Shown in pieces: positions 8,950-16,176 of a stretch of DNA of 36,397 bases. Both the position numbers and the translations under genes were made by a program. Location: positions 1-36,397 of the forward strand of contig DASTWO010000073.1 in the NCBI GenBank assembly GCA_035776675.1, given 5' to 3'. The notes beneath the pieces were generated by a model. It had not been told where the DNA came from, ran no database searches, and saw nothing but the letters and a program-made list of their open reading frames with translations. This DNA comes from DASSOY01 sp035776675. GTDB lineage: Bacteria > Bacillota > Bacilli > Bacillales > DASSOY01. The first letter of the stretch is position 1. Every line of letters begins with the position of its first letter.

Positions 8950-9018
8950 CCTCATAGTCCGCCGATTTACGGTCGACGGGTAGAAACAGACGGGCCATAT
9001 TCCCGTAAATATATGAGG
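8950..9018 (-). promoter_or_regulatory. Guanine (purine) riboswitch aptamer upstream of purE
   Basis: Read on the minus strand this is a full purine aptamer. P1 is CCTCATA (9018-9012) pairing with TATGAGG (8956-8950). P2 is the ACGGG/CCCGT hairpin, followed by the canonical J2/3 core GTTTCTACC. P3 has the CGACCGTAAATCG arrangement, and J3/1 reads GGACTATG. The C after GA corresponds to C74, which pairs with guanine or hypoxanthine; adenine aptamers have U. Ligand binding should stabilise P1, break the antiterminator and stop transcription before purE. Confidence 0.96.
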
Positions 9019-9035
9019 CATTCAATTCTATCTTC

Positions 9036-9064
9036 AGTTTATCAAGATCCGAGAGGAAGATCAA
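9036..9064 (-). promoter_or_regulatory. SigA-type promoter of the pur operon
   Basis: TTGATC (9064-9059) and TAAACT (9041-9036) are separated by exactly 17 bp on the minus strand; each hexamer matches consensus at four of six bases. Transcription would begin near 9030, about a dozen bases before the riboswitch P1 helix, which is the usual geometry. It is the only good promoter between the DUF2179 gene and purE. Confidence 0.65.
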
Positions 9065-9066
9065 GT

Positions 9067-9113
9067 AAAAATCGAACGTTGTTAATATAAACCATAACGA
9101 TTGTTCGTCTTTT
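9067..9113 (-). promoter_or_regulatory. Pair of inverted PurBox-like sites (PurR operator)
   Basis: Two CGAA-centred sites face each other just upstream of the pur promoter -35: AAAATCGAACGTT (9068-9080, plus strand) and AAAGACGAACAAT (minus strand, about 9112-9100). Both fit the Bacillus PurBox pattern AWWWCCGAACWWT closely. The gap between them is about 19 bp, slightly longer than the 16-17 bp I recall for B. subtilis. PurR, controlled by PRPP, is therefore a likely second regulator beside the riboswitch; no purR gene is in this window. Confidence 0.6.
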
Positions 9114-9672
9114 ACGAAATATGATTGTTTTTTCCTCTCCTACGGATAGCTTTCACCCAGAAACCACCATGAAAAGCCTTGGGTTCGTGGGAAACCAGAA
9201 AGGCGTTAGGATCAAGTTCCCGAACGGTATTGTACAATTTCAATTCCCACTTTCGGGGGGTTAGGATTTCCAACATTGAACGCGCTCCTTCACGTCCATA
9301 GGTCATCCAGTTAGTCACGCCATATCCTTTATCACGAAGCATATTCGGCAAATCTTGTTCGAAGTTGCTGGTAATCACGTTAACAGTGATGTAACCAAGC
9401 GCCAATTTCTCTTCAATCTTCATCCCGACAACCACACCGAGACCGAAACCGGCCGCATAGGCGATTAAATTTTGGATCTGATCCAGCCGATCCAACACAA
9501 GGCCCAATCCAACAACATAGACGACAATTTCAAACATGCTGATAAAAGCGGCCAGATAAGGATGTCCCTTTAGCGTGAGAATCATCCGAATCGTGTTAAG
9601 AGAGACATAGACAACATTGATAAGCAGTATAATCACGGGCATGGCCCAAGGGCTGTCTAGCAAAACTTCCAC
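9112..9672 (-). CDS. yebE: DUF2179 / UPF0316 membrane protein (YebE-like)
   Basis: A 186-residue protein with about three hydrophobic segments in the first 90 residues (near 10-32, 40-60 and 70-86), then a soluble C-terminal domain containing NVITSNFEQDLPNMLRDKGYGVT and an EILTPRKW segment typical of DUF2179. The start is GTG at 9672, with GGAG about 11 bases upstream; a nearby ATG at 9679 is out of frame. In B. subtilis the same family gene lies between pbuG and purE. Function is unknown; DUF2179 domains occur in membrane proteins suspected of ligand sensing or transport. The purine neighbourhood suggests, but does not show, a purine-related role. Confidence 0.9.
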   Translation of the reverse strand: MEVLLDSPWAMPVIILLINVVYVSLNTIRMILTLKGHPYLAAFISMFEIVVYVVGLGLVLDRLDQIQNLIAYAAGFGLGVVVGMKIEEKLALGYITVNVITSNFEQDLPNMLRDKGYGVTNWMTYGREGARSMLEILTPRKWELKLYNTVRELDPNAFLVSHEPKAFHGGFWVKAIRRRGKNNHIS

Positions 9673-9762
9673 CCCGCATCAATCTCCTTCATTCCGTTTT
9701 CGCGCATTCATCATACCACGATTTGTTTTTCAATGGAAAGAAGAAATTCACGGAATGAGAAA

Positions 9763-9790
9763 GAAAACAAAAGACCGGGAAACCCCGGTC
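9763..9790 (-). terminator. Intrinsic terminator downstream of pbuG
   Basis: GACCGGG (9790-9784 read on the minus strand) pairs with CCCGGTC (9779-9773) around a 4-base loop, followed by TTTTGTTTTC. It directly follows the pbuG stop and separates pbuG from the DUF2179 gene. Confidence 0.9.
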
Positions 9791-9794
9791 CTGA

Positions 9795-11156
9795 TTAAGC
9801 CAAGAAAGCAAAATATAGAACAAATATAACGAAAAGAAAATACATGATCGGATGGATATCTTTCCCACGACCCTTAACGAGCATCGTGATCGGAAAGAGG
9901 ATTAATCCAAGTGCGATACCATTCGCAACACTGTACGTGAGAGGCATGATGATGATAGTCAGAAAAGCGGGTACAGCGATTTCGAACTTATTCCACTGAA
10001 TGTTCCCCATAGCGGATGCCATTAACACACCGACAATAATAAGCGCCGGGGCCGTCACGTTGCCGGTCACAACCACAAGCAATGGTGAGAAGAACAGAGC
10101 CAACACAAACAGCGCGGCCGTAATAACAGAGGTAAATCCGGTCCGGCCACCAGACGCAACTCCAGAAGAAGATTCAATGTAAGAAGTCGTCGGTGAAGTT
10201 CCCAACAACGCGCCTCCGATGATCGAAGTCGAGTCAGCCAACAACGCTTGGCTTCCACGGATCATTTTATTGTCTTTGATCAAGCCTGCCTGTGTCGCAA
10301 TGGCCATCAATGTCCCGGCCGTATCGAAGAACTCCACGAACAAAAAGGTGAGAACGACACCGATCAGGCTCACGGTAAAGACTTGTTCCGGATGAGCGAA
10401 CATTTGCGTAATCGAGACACCGAAAATCGGATCAAGACTCGGAACCGAAGCCACAATTCCTGTCGGTGAAGGCAAAACGCCGGTTAGGACACCGAGAATT
10501 CCGGTCAAAACCATTCCGACAAAGATTGCCCCGGGGAACTTCCGAACCATCAAAATAATCGACACCACCAACCCGAAAATCGTCAGCAGAGTGCCTGGCG
10601 CCGTCAGGTTTCCAAGAGTGACAAGTGTAGCTTCGCTTGTCACGACAATCCCCGCATTTTTGAACCCGATAAATGCGATGAAAAGGCCGATCCCGCTGGC
10701 CGCCGCCATTTTCAAATCCTGGGGGATGGCATTCAAAATCATTTCCCGTAATTTCAATAAAGTGATGATGACAAAGAGAATTCCCGAAAACAAAACACCC
10801 ACAAGCGCGGTTTGCCATGGAACCCCCATACCAATTACAACCGAATAAGCAAAAAAGGCATTTAACCCCATGCTCGGTGCAATCGCAACCGGATAATTTG
10901 CGACTAACGCCATTAACAAACACCCAATGACCGCTGATAACGCCGTCGCAGTAAAGACCGCACCTTTATCCATTCCTGCATCCGCCAGGATCGACGGATT
11001 GACAAATAAGATGTAAGCCATCGCCAAAAATGTCGTGACTCCTGCCGTTACTTCACGCCGATGAGTAGTGCCATTTTCCTTATAACGAAAAAATCGTTCA
11101 ATCATGCCTTTCTCCTCCTGATCTGTACCATTTTCCCCGGCTAGTTTCTTCGCCAT
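9795..11156 (-). CDS. pbuG: Hypoxanthine/guanine permease (NCS2/AzgA family)
   Basis: Cytoplasmic-membrane purine importer of the AzgA-like branch, with about 12-13 membrane segments. Family motifs include GVTTFLAMAYILFVNP, IAPSMGLNAFFAYSVV (TM3), FVEFFDTAGTLMAIATQAG and the half-helix region GTSPTTSYIESSSGVASGGRTG. Two starts are possible, each with its own Shine-Dalgarno: ATG 11156 (GGGGAGGC, 453 residues) and ATG 11105 (AGGAGGAG, 436 residues). The shorter form begins MIERFFRYKENG, as homologues usually do. Expression is controlled by a guanine riboswitch (11263-11337) and probably PurR. The product would feed GuaA/salvage products into the same pool that represses the gene. Confidence 0.95.
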   Translation of the reverse strand: MAKKLAGENGTDQEEKGMIERFFRYKENGTTHRREVTAGVTTFLAMAYILFVNPSILADAGMDKGAVFTATALSAVIGCLLMALVANYPVAIAPSMGLNAFFAYSVVIGMGVPWQTALVGVLFSGILFVIITLLKLREMILNAIPQDLKMAAASGIGLFIAFIGFKNAGIVVTSEATLVTLGNLTAPGTLLTIFGLVVSIILMVRKFPGAIFVGMVLTGILGVLTGVLPSPTGIVASVPSLDPIFGVSITQMFAHPEQVFTVSLIGVVLTFLFVEFFDTAGTLMAIATQAGLIKDNKMIRGSQALLADSTSIIGGALLGTSPTTSYIESSSGVASGGRTGFTSVITAALFVLALFFSPLLVVVTGNVTAPALIIVGVLMASAMGNIQWNKFEIAVPAFLTIIIMPLTYSVANGIALGLILFPITMLVKGRGKDIHPIMYFLFVIFVLYFAFLA

Positions 11157-11184
11157 TTGTTAGCCTCCCCATATTCATATAAAT

Positions 11185-11213
11185 AAAAAAACTCCGGTTT
11201 GGCTCTACCGAAG
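11185..11213 (-). terminator. Intrinsic terminator of the pbuG riboswitch
   Basis: On the minus strand CTTCGGT (11213-11207) pairs with ACCGGAG (11198-11192) around an 8-base loop, with one G-U pair, and is followed by seven T. The P1 3' strand UACGAGG (11272-11266) can instead pair with CUUCGGUA (11213-11206) with one bulged G, giving a mutually exclusive antiterminator. A separate hairpin, GGGATACA (11259-11252) with TGTATTCC (11234-11227), lies between and would bring the two strands together. Confidence 0.9.
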
Positions 11214-11262
11214 ACATTCAAGGGGCGGAATACATGGGAAGTTCTTTTCATTGTATCCCGGA

Positions 11263-11337
11263 CACCCTCGTAGTCAGTTTGTTTACGGCAACCTGGTAGA
11301 GACTGGCGGGCCTTATCCCCGCAAATATACGATGGTG
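11263..11337 (-). promoter_or_regulatory. Guanine (purine) riboswitch aptamer upstream of pbuG
   Basis: P1 is CACCATCGTA (11337-11328) with TACGAGGGTG (11272-11263), one mismatch. P2 is GCGGG/CCCGC. J2/3 reads GTCTCTACC, P3 is CAGGTTGCCGTAAACAAACTG, and J3/1 contains GACTACG, so the specificity base is C74: guanine/hypoxanthine. The J2/3 sequence has C where most family members have the second U (position 48 in xpt numbering), a base that is flipped out in known structures. The second aptamer of this class in the window is at purE. Confidence 0.95.
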
Positions 11338-11367
11338 GATCGATTGACCTATTCATTTAATGAAATT

Positions 11368-11396
11368 ATTTTAACAAGCCTCTTCCAGCCTGTCAA
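11368..11396 (-). promoter_or_regulatory. SigA promoter of pbuG
   Basis: Consensus -35 TTGACA (11396-11391), 17-bp spacer and -10 TAAAAT (11373-11368) on the minus strand. Predicted start of transcription is near 11361, about 24 nt before the riboswitch P1. Confidence 0.88.
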
Positions 11397-11399
11397 CAA

Positions 11400-11413
11400 A
11401 AAACACGAACATT
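11400..11413 (-). promoter_or_regulatory. PurBox-like site at pbuG
   Basis: AAACACGAACATT on the plus strand fits the PurBox pattern AWWWCCGAACWWT closely and ends four bases upstream of the pbuG -35. I found only one good box here; a second, degenerate CGAATG lies next to it. By homology with B. subtilis, where pbuG belongs to the PurR regulon, this is a likely PurR contact. Confidence 0.55.
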
Positions 11414-11458
11414 CGACAGGAATAGTTGAGCCTCCATTCGTGTTTCAATCATTCATCC

Positions 11459-11490
11459 ATAAAAAAAAAGAAAAGGGATTCCCCCTTTTC
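11459..11490 (-). terminator. Intrinsic terminator of the SurA-N lipoprotein gene
   Basis: GAAAAGGG (11490-11483 on the minus strand) pairs with CCCTTTTC (11477-11470) around a 5-base loop, followed by nine T (11469-11461). It starts two bases after the stop codon. Confidence 0.9.
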
Positions 11491-11492
11491 CT

Positions 11493-12218
11493 TTAAATTT
11501 TGATCTCAATGTCGCTATCTTTTTTCAATTGGTCAATGATGTCTGCCATTTTTTCTTGCCTTTTTTTCTTTGTCAGTTGCTGCTTAATGATGGGCTTGAT
11601 CTTTTCCAGCTTCTGCGGTTTTTTCGCATTAGCCTTGTATTTATCATAATAGGATTGAATCTCTTTTTGGCTGACCTTGATTTTTCCGATTTCTTTTTCC
11701 ACATATTGATTCCAGCGCAGTTGGTCGGCTACATTATCCTTTAATTGATCCATTGTGACGTTTTGTTTCTTCAGGGCTTTCTTGAATTTCTTCTCGCCGC
11801 CGAGGTTTTCCTTAATTTGATCCAACTGTTTGTTAACCTTGTCTTTTGACGCCGTGTATCCTTTCTTCTCAGCATCTTGCAAAATCAAGGTTTGCCCGAT
11901 CACAGCGTCCAGCGCGCTCTTCTTTGCCTGCTTATAAACATCTTGGCCGCCTTTATTGCCCTTGGCAAGACCGCCCATGCGCTCAAACTGCTTCAACAAC
12001 GGATTGTACTGCTTGCCCTTGATTTTCTCACCATTGACAACGGCAACTGTCTTATCCGCGTCCACGAGCCCCTTCGTTTTCTGGGGCTTATCGGTTTGAC
12101 CCGTCTTTTCGTTGTCACCTTTTTGCGATTGCGTGGAGTTTTCGTTGTCGCCCCCGCATGCCGCCAAAGTAACTGCAAGAATCATCGAAAGTCCTAGTGC
12201 TGAAAGTTTGCGAAGCAT
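11493..12218 (-). CDS. SurA N-terminal-domain lipoprotein, PrsA-like but without a rotamase domain
   Basis: A 241-residue secreted lipoprotein: basic N-terminus, hydrophobic stretch and lipobox L-A-A-C followed by GG, so cleavage is expected before this Cys for anchoring outside the membrane. A Ser/Asn/Gln/Lys linker follows, then VAVVNGEKIKGKQYN and a long helical Lys-rich region typical of the SurA/PrsA/trigger-factor chaperone fold. No parvulin domain follows; PrsA proteins are about 290 residues with the rotamase inserted. I start at ATG 12218 because AAGGGG precedes it, whereas the ATG at 12242 has no ribosome site. It is flanked by its own promoter and terminator between guaA and pbuG. 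An extracytoplasmic chaperone role is inferred. Confidence 0.85.
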   Translation of the reverse strand: MLRKLSALGLSMILAVTLAACGGDNENSTQSQKGDNEKTGQTDKPQKTKGLVDADKTVAVVNGEKIKGKQYNPLLKQFERMGGLAKGNKGGQDVYKQAKKSALDAVIGQTLILQDAEKKGYTASKDKVNKQLDQIKENLGGEKKFKKALKKQNVTMDQLKDNVADQLRWNQYVEKEIGKIKVSQKEIQSYYDKYKANAKKPQKLEKIKPIIKQQLTKKKRQEKMADIIDQLKKDSDIEIKI

Positions 12219-12255
12219 AAAGATCAATCCCCTTTTTTTCATGATGTCTCACAGT

Positions 12256-12284
12256 AAAATAACACACTCGTCCAGCCATTGCAA
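12256..12284 (-). promoter_or_regulatory. Candidate SigA promoter of the lipoprotein gene
   Basis: TTGCAA (12284-12279) and TATTTT (12261-12256), 17 bp apart on the minus strand, each four of six to consensus. The position fits a monocistronic transcript starting about 30 bp before the chosen ATG. Confidence 0.4.
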
Positions 12285-12298
12285 TTTCCTATTGGCCT

Positions 12299-12332
12299 CA
12301 AAAAGAAAAGATGGGAAAAATCCCATCTTTTG
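12299..12332 (-). terminator. Intrinsic terminator of guaA
   Basis: A perfect 11-bp stem AAAAGATGGGA / TCCCATCTTTT (12332-12322 with 12317-12307) and a 4-base loop, with CTTTTT following on the minus strand. It begins two bases after the guaA stop. Confidence 0.9.
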
Positions 12333-12334
12333 AA

Positions 12335-13876
12335 CTACTCCCATTCAATTGTAGACGGCGGCTTGGACGTTATATCATACACAATTCGATTCACATGATC
12401 AACTTCGTTCACAATGCAAGTTGAAATTCGCGCAAGCACATCGTATGGGATGCGCGCCCAGTCCGATGTCATGCCATCAACCGATGTGACGGCACGAATA
12501 CCGATACAGTAATCGTATGTTCGAGCATCTCCCATGACACCCACACTTCTCATATCGGGGAGGACAGTGAAGTACTGCCAAATATCCCTGTCAAGGCCAG
12601 CCTTTTTGATTTCCCTGCGCAGAACAGCGTCCGATTCCCGGACAATTTCCAGCTTCTCTTCGGTAATATCTCCAAGAACCCTGATGCCAAGTCCAGGCCC
12701 GGGAAACGGCTGGCGCCATACAATTTCATCATCGAGACCCAGTTCCGTTCCAACCTTGCGCACTTCGTCCTTGAACAACGTATTCAGCGGCTCGATTAAG
12801 GAAAACTTCATGTCTTCCGGTAATCCGCCGACATTATGATGAGACTTGATCGTTTGTGCAGTTTCCGTCCCGCTTTCAATAATATCGGTATATAGAGTAC
12901 CCTGGACCAAATAATCGATTTCCTTCAGTTTCTCGGCTTCCTCTTCGAAGATATAGATAAATTCATTGCCGATGATTTTTCGTTTCCGCTCCGGGTCTGA
13001 GACACCGGCTAACTTCGAGAGAAATCTTTCCTGGGCATCGACTTTGACAACGTTCATTTGAAACTTGTCGGCAAACGTCTTCATCACGCTGTCCGCCTCA
13101 TCCTTGCGCAACAAGCCATGGTCCACAAATATACATGTCAAACGGTCACCTACCGCTTGATGAACCAATGCGGCCGCCACTGACGAGTCGACACCGCCGC
13201 TCAGGGCGCATAACACTTTCCTGTCTCCGACCGCTTGACGGATTTTCTCGACTTCTTCTTCAACGAAGTTTTCCATCGTCCAGTCCGCTTTGCTTTGACA
13301 CACTTCAAAGACAAAATTCCTGAGCATGTCCATGCCATGGTCCGTGTGCCGTACTTCCGGATGGAACTGCAACCCATACAACCGACGTTCCGCATTGCTC
13401 ATTGCGGCCACAGGACATGAAGGATTGGTCGCCTCTACTACAAAACCTTCAGGCGGAGCCTTAACAAGATCACCGTGACTCATCCAGACCGACGCTTCCT
13501 TCGGAAGGTCGCCTAACAACAGAGAATTCTCTTGTTCCACTTGGATATTGGCCTTCCCGTATTCGCGATGAACAGCTCGTTCCACCTTACCGCCAAAATG
13601 GTGAGTCATCAATTGCATCCCGTAGCATATTCCGAGAATCGGGATTCCAAGCTCAAACAATTCCTCGTCGCAACGCGGAGCGTCTTCTCCATAAACACTG
13701 TTTGGGCCGCCGGAGAAAATAATTCCTTTTGGCCGGCGCTCTTTAATGGTCTCCACCGACGTCGTACTGGGCAACAACTCACTATATACACCCAACTCAC
13801 GAACGCGGCGTGCAATCAGTTGATTGTACTGTCCACCAAAGTCCAAAACTATAATCTGATCGTGTTCCTGATGCAA
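12335..13876 (-). CDS. guaA: GMP synthase (glutamine-hydrolysing)
   Basis: Converts XMP to GMP using glutamine and ATP. The 513 residues match the family length exactly. The N-terminal class I amidotransferase has Cys84 (GICYGMQ), His172 and Glu174 (FHPEVRH). The ATP-pyrophosphatase loop is LSGGVDSS at 225-232, and the C-terminal dimer domain ends PPSTIEWE. The start is TTG at 13876, with AAGGGG about 10 bases upstream; no in-frame ATG lies close. A 65-bp gap separates it from the transglutaminase gene upstream, as in B. subtilis. Its product, GMP, feeds the guanine pool that should shut the two riboswitches nearby. Confidence 0.97.
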   Translation of the reverse strand: MHQEHDQIIVLDFGGQYNQLIARRVRELGVYSELLPSTTSVETIKERRPKGIIFSGGPNSVYGEDAPRCDEELFELGIPILGICYGMQLMTHHFGGKVERAVHREYGKANIQVEQENSLLLGDLPKEASVWMSHGDLVKAPPEGFVVEATNPSCPVAAMSNAERRLYGLQFHPEVRHTDHGMDMLRNFVFEVCQSKADWTMENFVEEEVEKIRQAVGDRKVLCALSGGVDSSVAAALVHQAVGDRLTCIFVDHGLLRKDEADSVMKTFADKFQMNVVKVDAQERFLSKLAGVSDPERKRKIIGNEFIYIFEEEAEKLKEIDYLVQGTLYTDIIESGTETAQTIKSHHNVGGLPEDMKFSLIEPLNTLFKDEVRKVGTELGLDDEIVWRQPFPGPGLGIRVLGDITEEKLEIVRESDAVLRREIKKAGLDRDIWQYFTVLPDMRSVGVMGDARTYDYCIGIRAVTSVDGMTSDWARIPYDVLARISTCIVNEVDHVNRIVYDITSKPPSTIEWE

Positions 13877-13941
13877 GTCCGTCCAACCCCTTTACAAAAT
13901 CATCGTATCTTATTCCGAATCTTCCCCTTATCTTTCTTCCA

Positions 13942-16176
13942 TTATCGTCTAAAGGCATCCGTCGAGCCGGATTCCTTCCTGGCGGTAAGCTTTCTGATTA
14001 TCGATTCCCATAACTCCCTGGATTCAAGCCATGCTTCCCTGGAGCGATCGCCGCGATAACGTACCTTCTCATAATTTGCCGTCAATACCTTCATTTCATG
14101 CGTACCCAACTCACGGTCAACGGAAACCGCGTACTCTCTCAAGGTGATATTTTCATTCCTTGTCAGGCCATACATCGGCAATAATTTTAATAATCGTTCA
14201 TAAGCCTCGGGCAATACACCTTCGCCGCTTTTCCGCAAGTAAAGGACGCGAAACACAGCGGGAAGCCATCTTTTTCTTGTCTTGTAGATGATAACTGCCG
14301 CTAACAACAATATCACAATAATGATTACGATAACACGTAAAGGCGTCACAATGCCATCTGAGATTTGTGTGAGTTTACCACCCGCACTACCTGTCTGTCG
14401 GACCTGGTTCATTTTTTCTTGAGGTTTCGCAGGTGTGGGTTCATTTGTTTCAGGATTAGTATTTGAATCAAGAGATCCTTCCTCGGGATCTTCAGCCAAT
14501 TGAACCACATTGAAAGAGTCGATAAATCCTTTTGTCGGCTCAAACGGGACCCATCCGGAATTCGGAAAATACACTTCCACCCAAGAATGTGCGTTAGCAT
14601 TGGTTACCTTATAAACAGACGTCCCATCATCCAACGTTTTCTCATAAGAGCCCGGTGTGAATCCCTTCACCCAACGGGTCGGAATGCCAATCGTTCGAAG
14701 CATGACCGCCATAGCCGAAGAGAAATTGTCGCAATAACCGCTTTTCGTTTCGAACAGGAACTGGGCGACGTAATCTTCATTTTTGCCCGGCACACCCACA
14801 TTCTTCGTATCGTAGGTGAACTCCTCGGATTGTAAATAATCCTTAACCGACTCGGCTTTGGCGTAACGATTGTCCGCATCTGCCGTAAGTTCCTTGGTCA
14901 ATTTCCGAACACGTTGAGGCAAGGATTCCGGAAGCTGTAAATAACGTTCCTTAATGGCCTCTGGGTCTTCCGCAGGCTTCTTCAAGACGTCAATAGAAAA
15001 CTCAGGAACCTCAACCGTAAGTTCATAAGAAGGAAGGGAGATCTTCTCGCCGTTTTGAACCATTCTGAATTTATCTTTCTGCGGATTAAGCATGAGCTGA
15101 ACTTCTTCAGGAATCTTTGCGTCTACGACCATACCGCCATAAACCAATTGCGGGAACTCTCGTCCGTCTGCCAGTTTAATAGATGTATGGACTTCTTCTG
15201 TCTTGACACTATTAAAGTACAATCCGGGTGCCGATTCTTCCTCCAGATTCACCGTAACAAGTTCACCCTGATCGGACAGTTTCCAGCCCTTCCCGGTGTA
15301 TAAATCCTTCGATTCAACACGCCAATACCTTTCATCCTCAGTAATTGCGGTGAAAACCGGTGTATCGTCAAAAACAAAAGGACCTCCGAGCCGACTGTCA
15401 TCCGTCCCATACCCGATCCTTTGGGTGATTCCCTCTCCCCCGCCTGTTCCATTTCCGTAACCCGTTGCGGCGCTTTTGATAAAGGGGACCGGATCCGGCC
15501 ATTGAGGAGGAGCCTTCGGCGCAGCAAAACCGACTGCTGTCGTAATAAACAAAAGGACCGCCATCGCCCCGGCCCACGTCAATGGAAAACGAGCCTTGCG
15601 CGCGGAAAGCTCCTCTTCCTCCTGAAGCTTAACGAACCGCAATAATCCCAATAAAATAAATCCAATGATCACTGTTCTTACGATAGCGGCTGTTGCATCA
15701 TACAATGTGAAGGTGTCAATAACAGTCACATATAAAACCGTGACAAGGAAAAACAAAAACACCCGGCGAGCCTGAATCAGCCAATAATGCATCAAATAAC
15801 TGACCAGCCAAAGCAATACAAAGAATAACAATGAACGAAAGAAATCTGACAGCTGCGCCCATTCCGCATGGATCAAGAAGCCAACATTCTCCCCAATGTC
15901 TTTCCACAGATAATTCAACCACGTTGTATCGAAAAAGGAATTGAAAAAGAATAACGAATGGAGGGCATACAGCATAGCCAGAATTTTCGCGGGTGTTGTG
16001 ATCCAGAGCGGCAACTGCAAGTAAGACAGCAAAAACGCAAAAGCGGTGTACATCAGGAAAACGCTCAAATTACTGGTGTTGGTAATAATCGCAAGCGGAC
16101 GAAGCCACTCCCAGAAGAGCAGAAATCCCAACGTATATAACAATAATGTCATGAACCAATGATCAGCTCGTTGCAT
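13942..16176 (-). CDS. yebA: Transglutaminase-like membrane protein (YebA/TgpA type)
   Basis: A 744-residue membrane protein. The first ~220 residues hold about six hydrophobic helices. A large extracytoplasmic region follows, with a transglutaminase core: Cys near 482 in SGYCDNFSSAMAVMLR, His near 530 in NAHSWVEVYF, and the downstream GWVPFEPT segment. A single helix (VIVIIIVILLLAAVIIY) precedes a cytoplasmic tail of about 110 residues resembling DUF4129. The start overlaps the DUF58 gene by 14 bp. With MoxR and DUF58 upstream this is the widespread MoxR/DUF58/TGase operon, thought to act on cell-envelope proteins. The substrate is unknown. Confidence 0.93.
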   Translation of the reverse strand: MQRADHWFMTLLLYTLGFLLFWEWLRPLAIITNTSNLSVFLMYTAFAFLLSYLQLPLWITTPAKILAMLYALHSLFFFNSFFDTTWLNYLWKDIGENVGFLIHAEWAQLSDFFRSLLFFVLLWLVSYLMHYWLIQARRVFLFFLVTVLYVTVIDTFTLYDATAAIVRTVIIGFILLGLLRFVKLQEEEELSARKARFPLTWAGAMAVLLFITTAVGFAAPKAPPQWPDPVPFIKSAATGYGNGTGGGEGITQRIGYGTDDSRLGGPFVFDDTPVFTAITEDERYWRVESKDLYTGKGWKLSDQGELVTVNLEEESAPGLYFNSVKTEEVHTSIKLADGREFPQLVYGGMVVDAKIPEEVQLMLNPQKDKFRMVQNGEKISLPSYELTVEVPEFSIDVLKKPAEDPEAIKERYLQLPESLPQRVRKLTKELTADADNRYAKAESVKDYLQSEEFTYDTKNVGVPGKNEDYVAQFLFETKSGYCDNFSSAMAVMLRTIGIPTRWVKGFTPGSYEKTLDDGTSVYKVTNANAHSWVEVYFPNSGWVPFEPTKGFIDSFNVVQLAEDPEEGSLDSNTNPETNEPTPAKPQEKMNQVRQTGSAGGKLTQISDGIVTPLRVIVIIIVILLLAAVIIYKTRKRWLPAVFRVLYLRKSGEGVLPEAYERLLKLLPMYGLTRNENITLREYAVSVDRELGTHEMKVLTANYEKVRYRGDRSREAWLESRELWESIIRKLTARKESGSTDAFRR

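Noticed and set aside
8693..9064. 123-codon minus-strand frame starting at 9064
   Set aside because: Its first third runs through the pur promoter -10 and the guanine aptamer; its start has no ribosome site. Only the part from ATG 8920 is kept, as a low-confidence leader frame.
11141..11356. 71-codon minus-strand frame over the pbuG leader
   Set aside because: It covers the riboswitch aptamer and terminator and has no ribosome site; the RNA structure explains the sequence.
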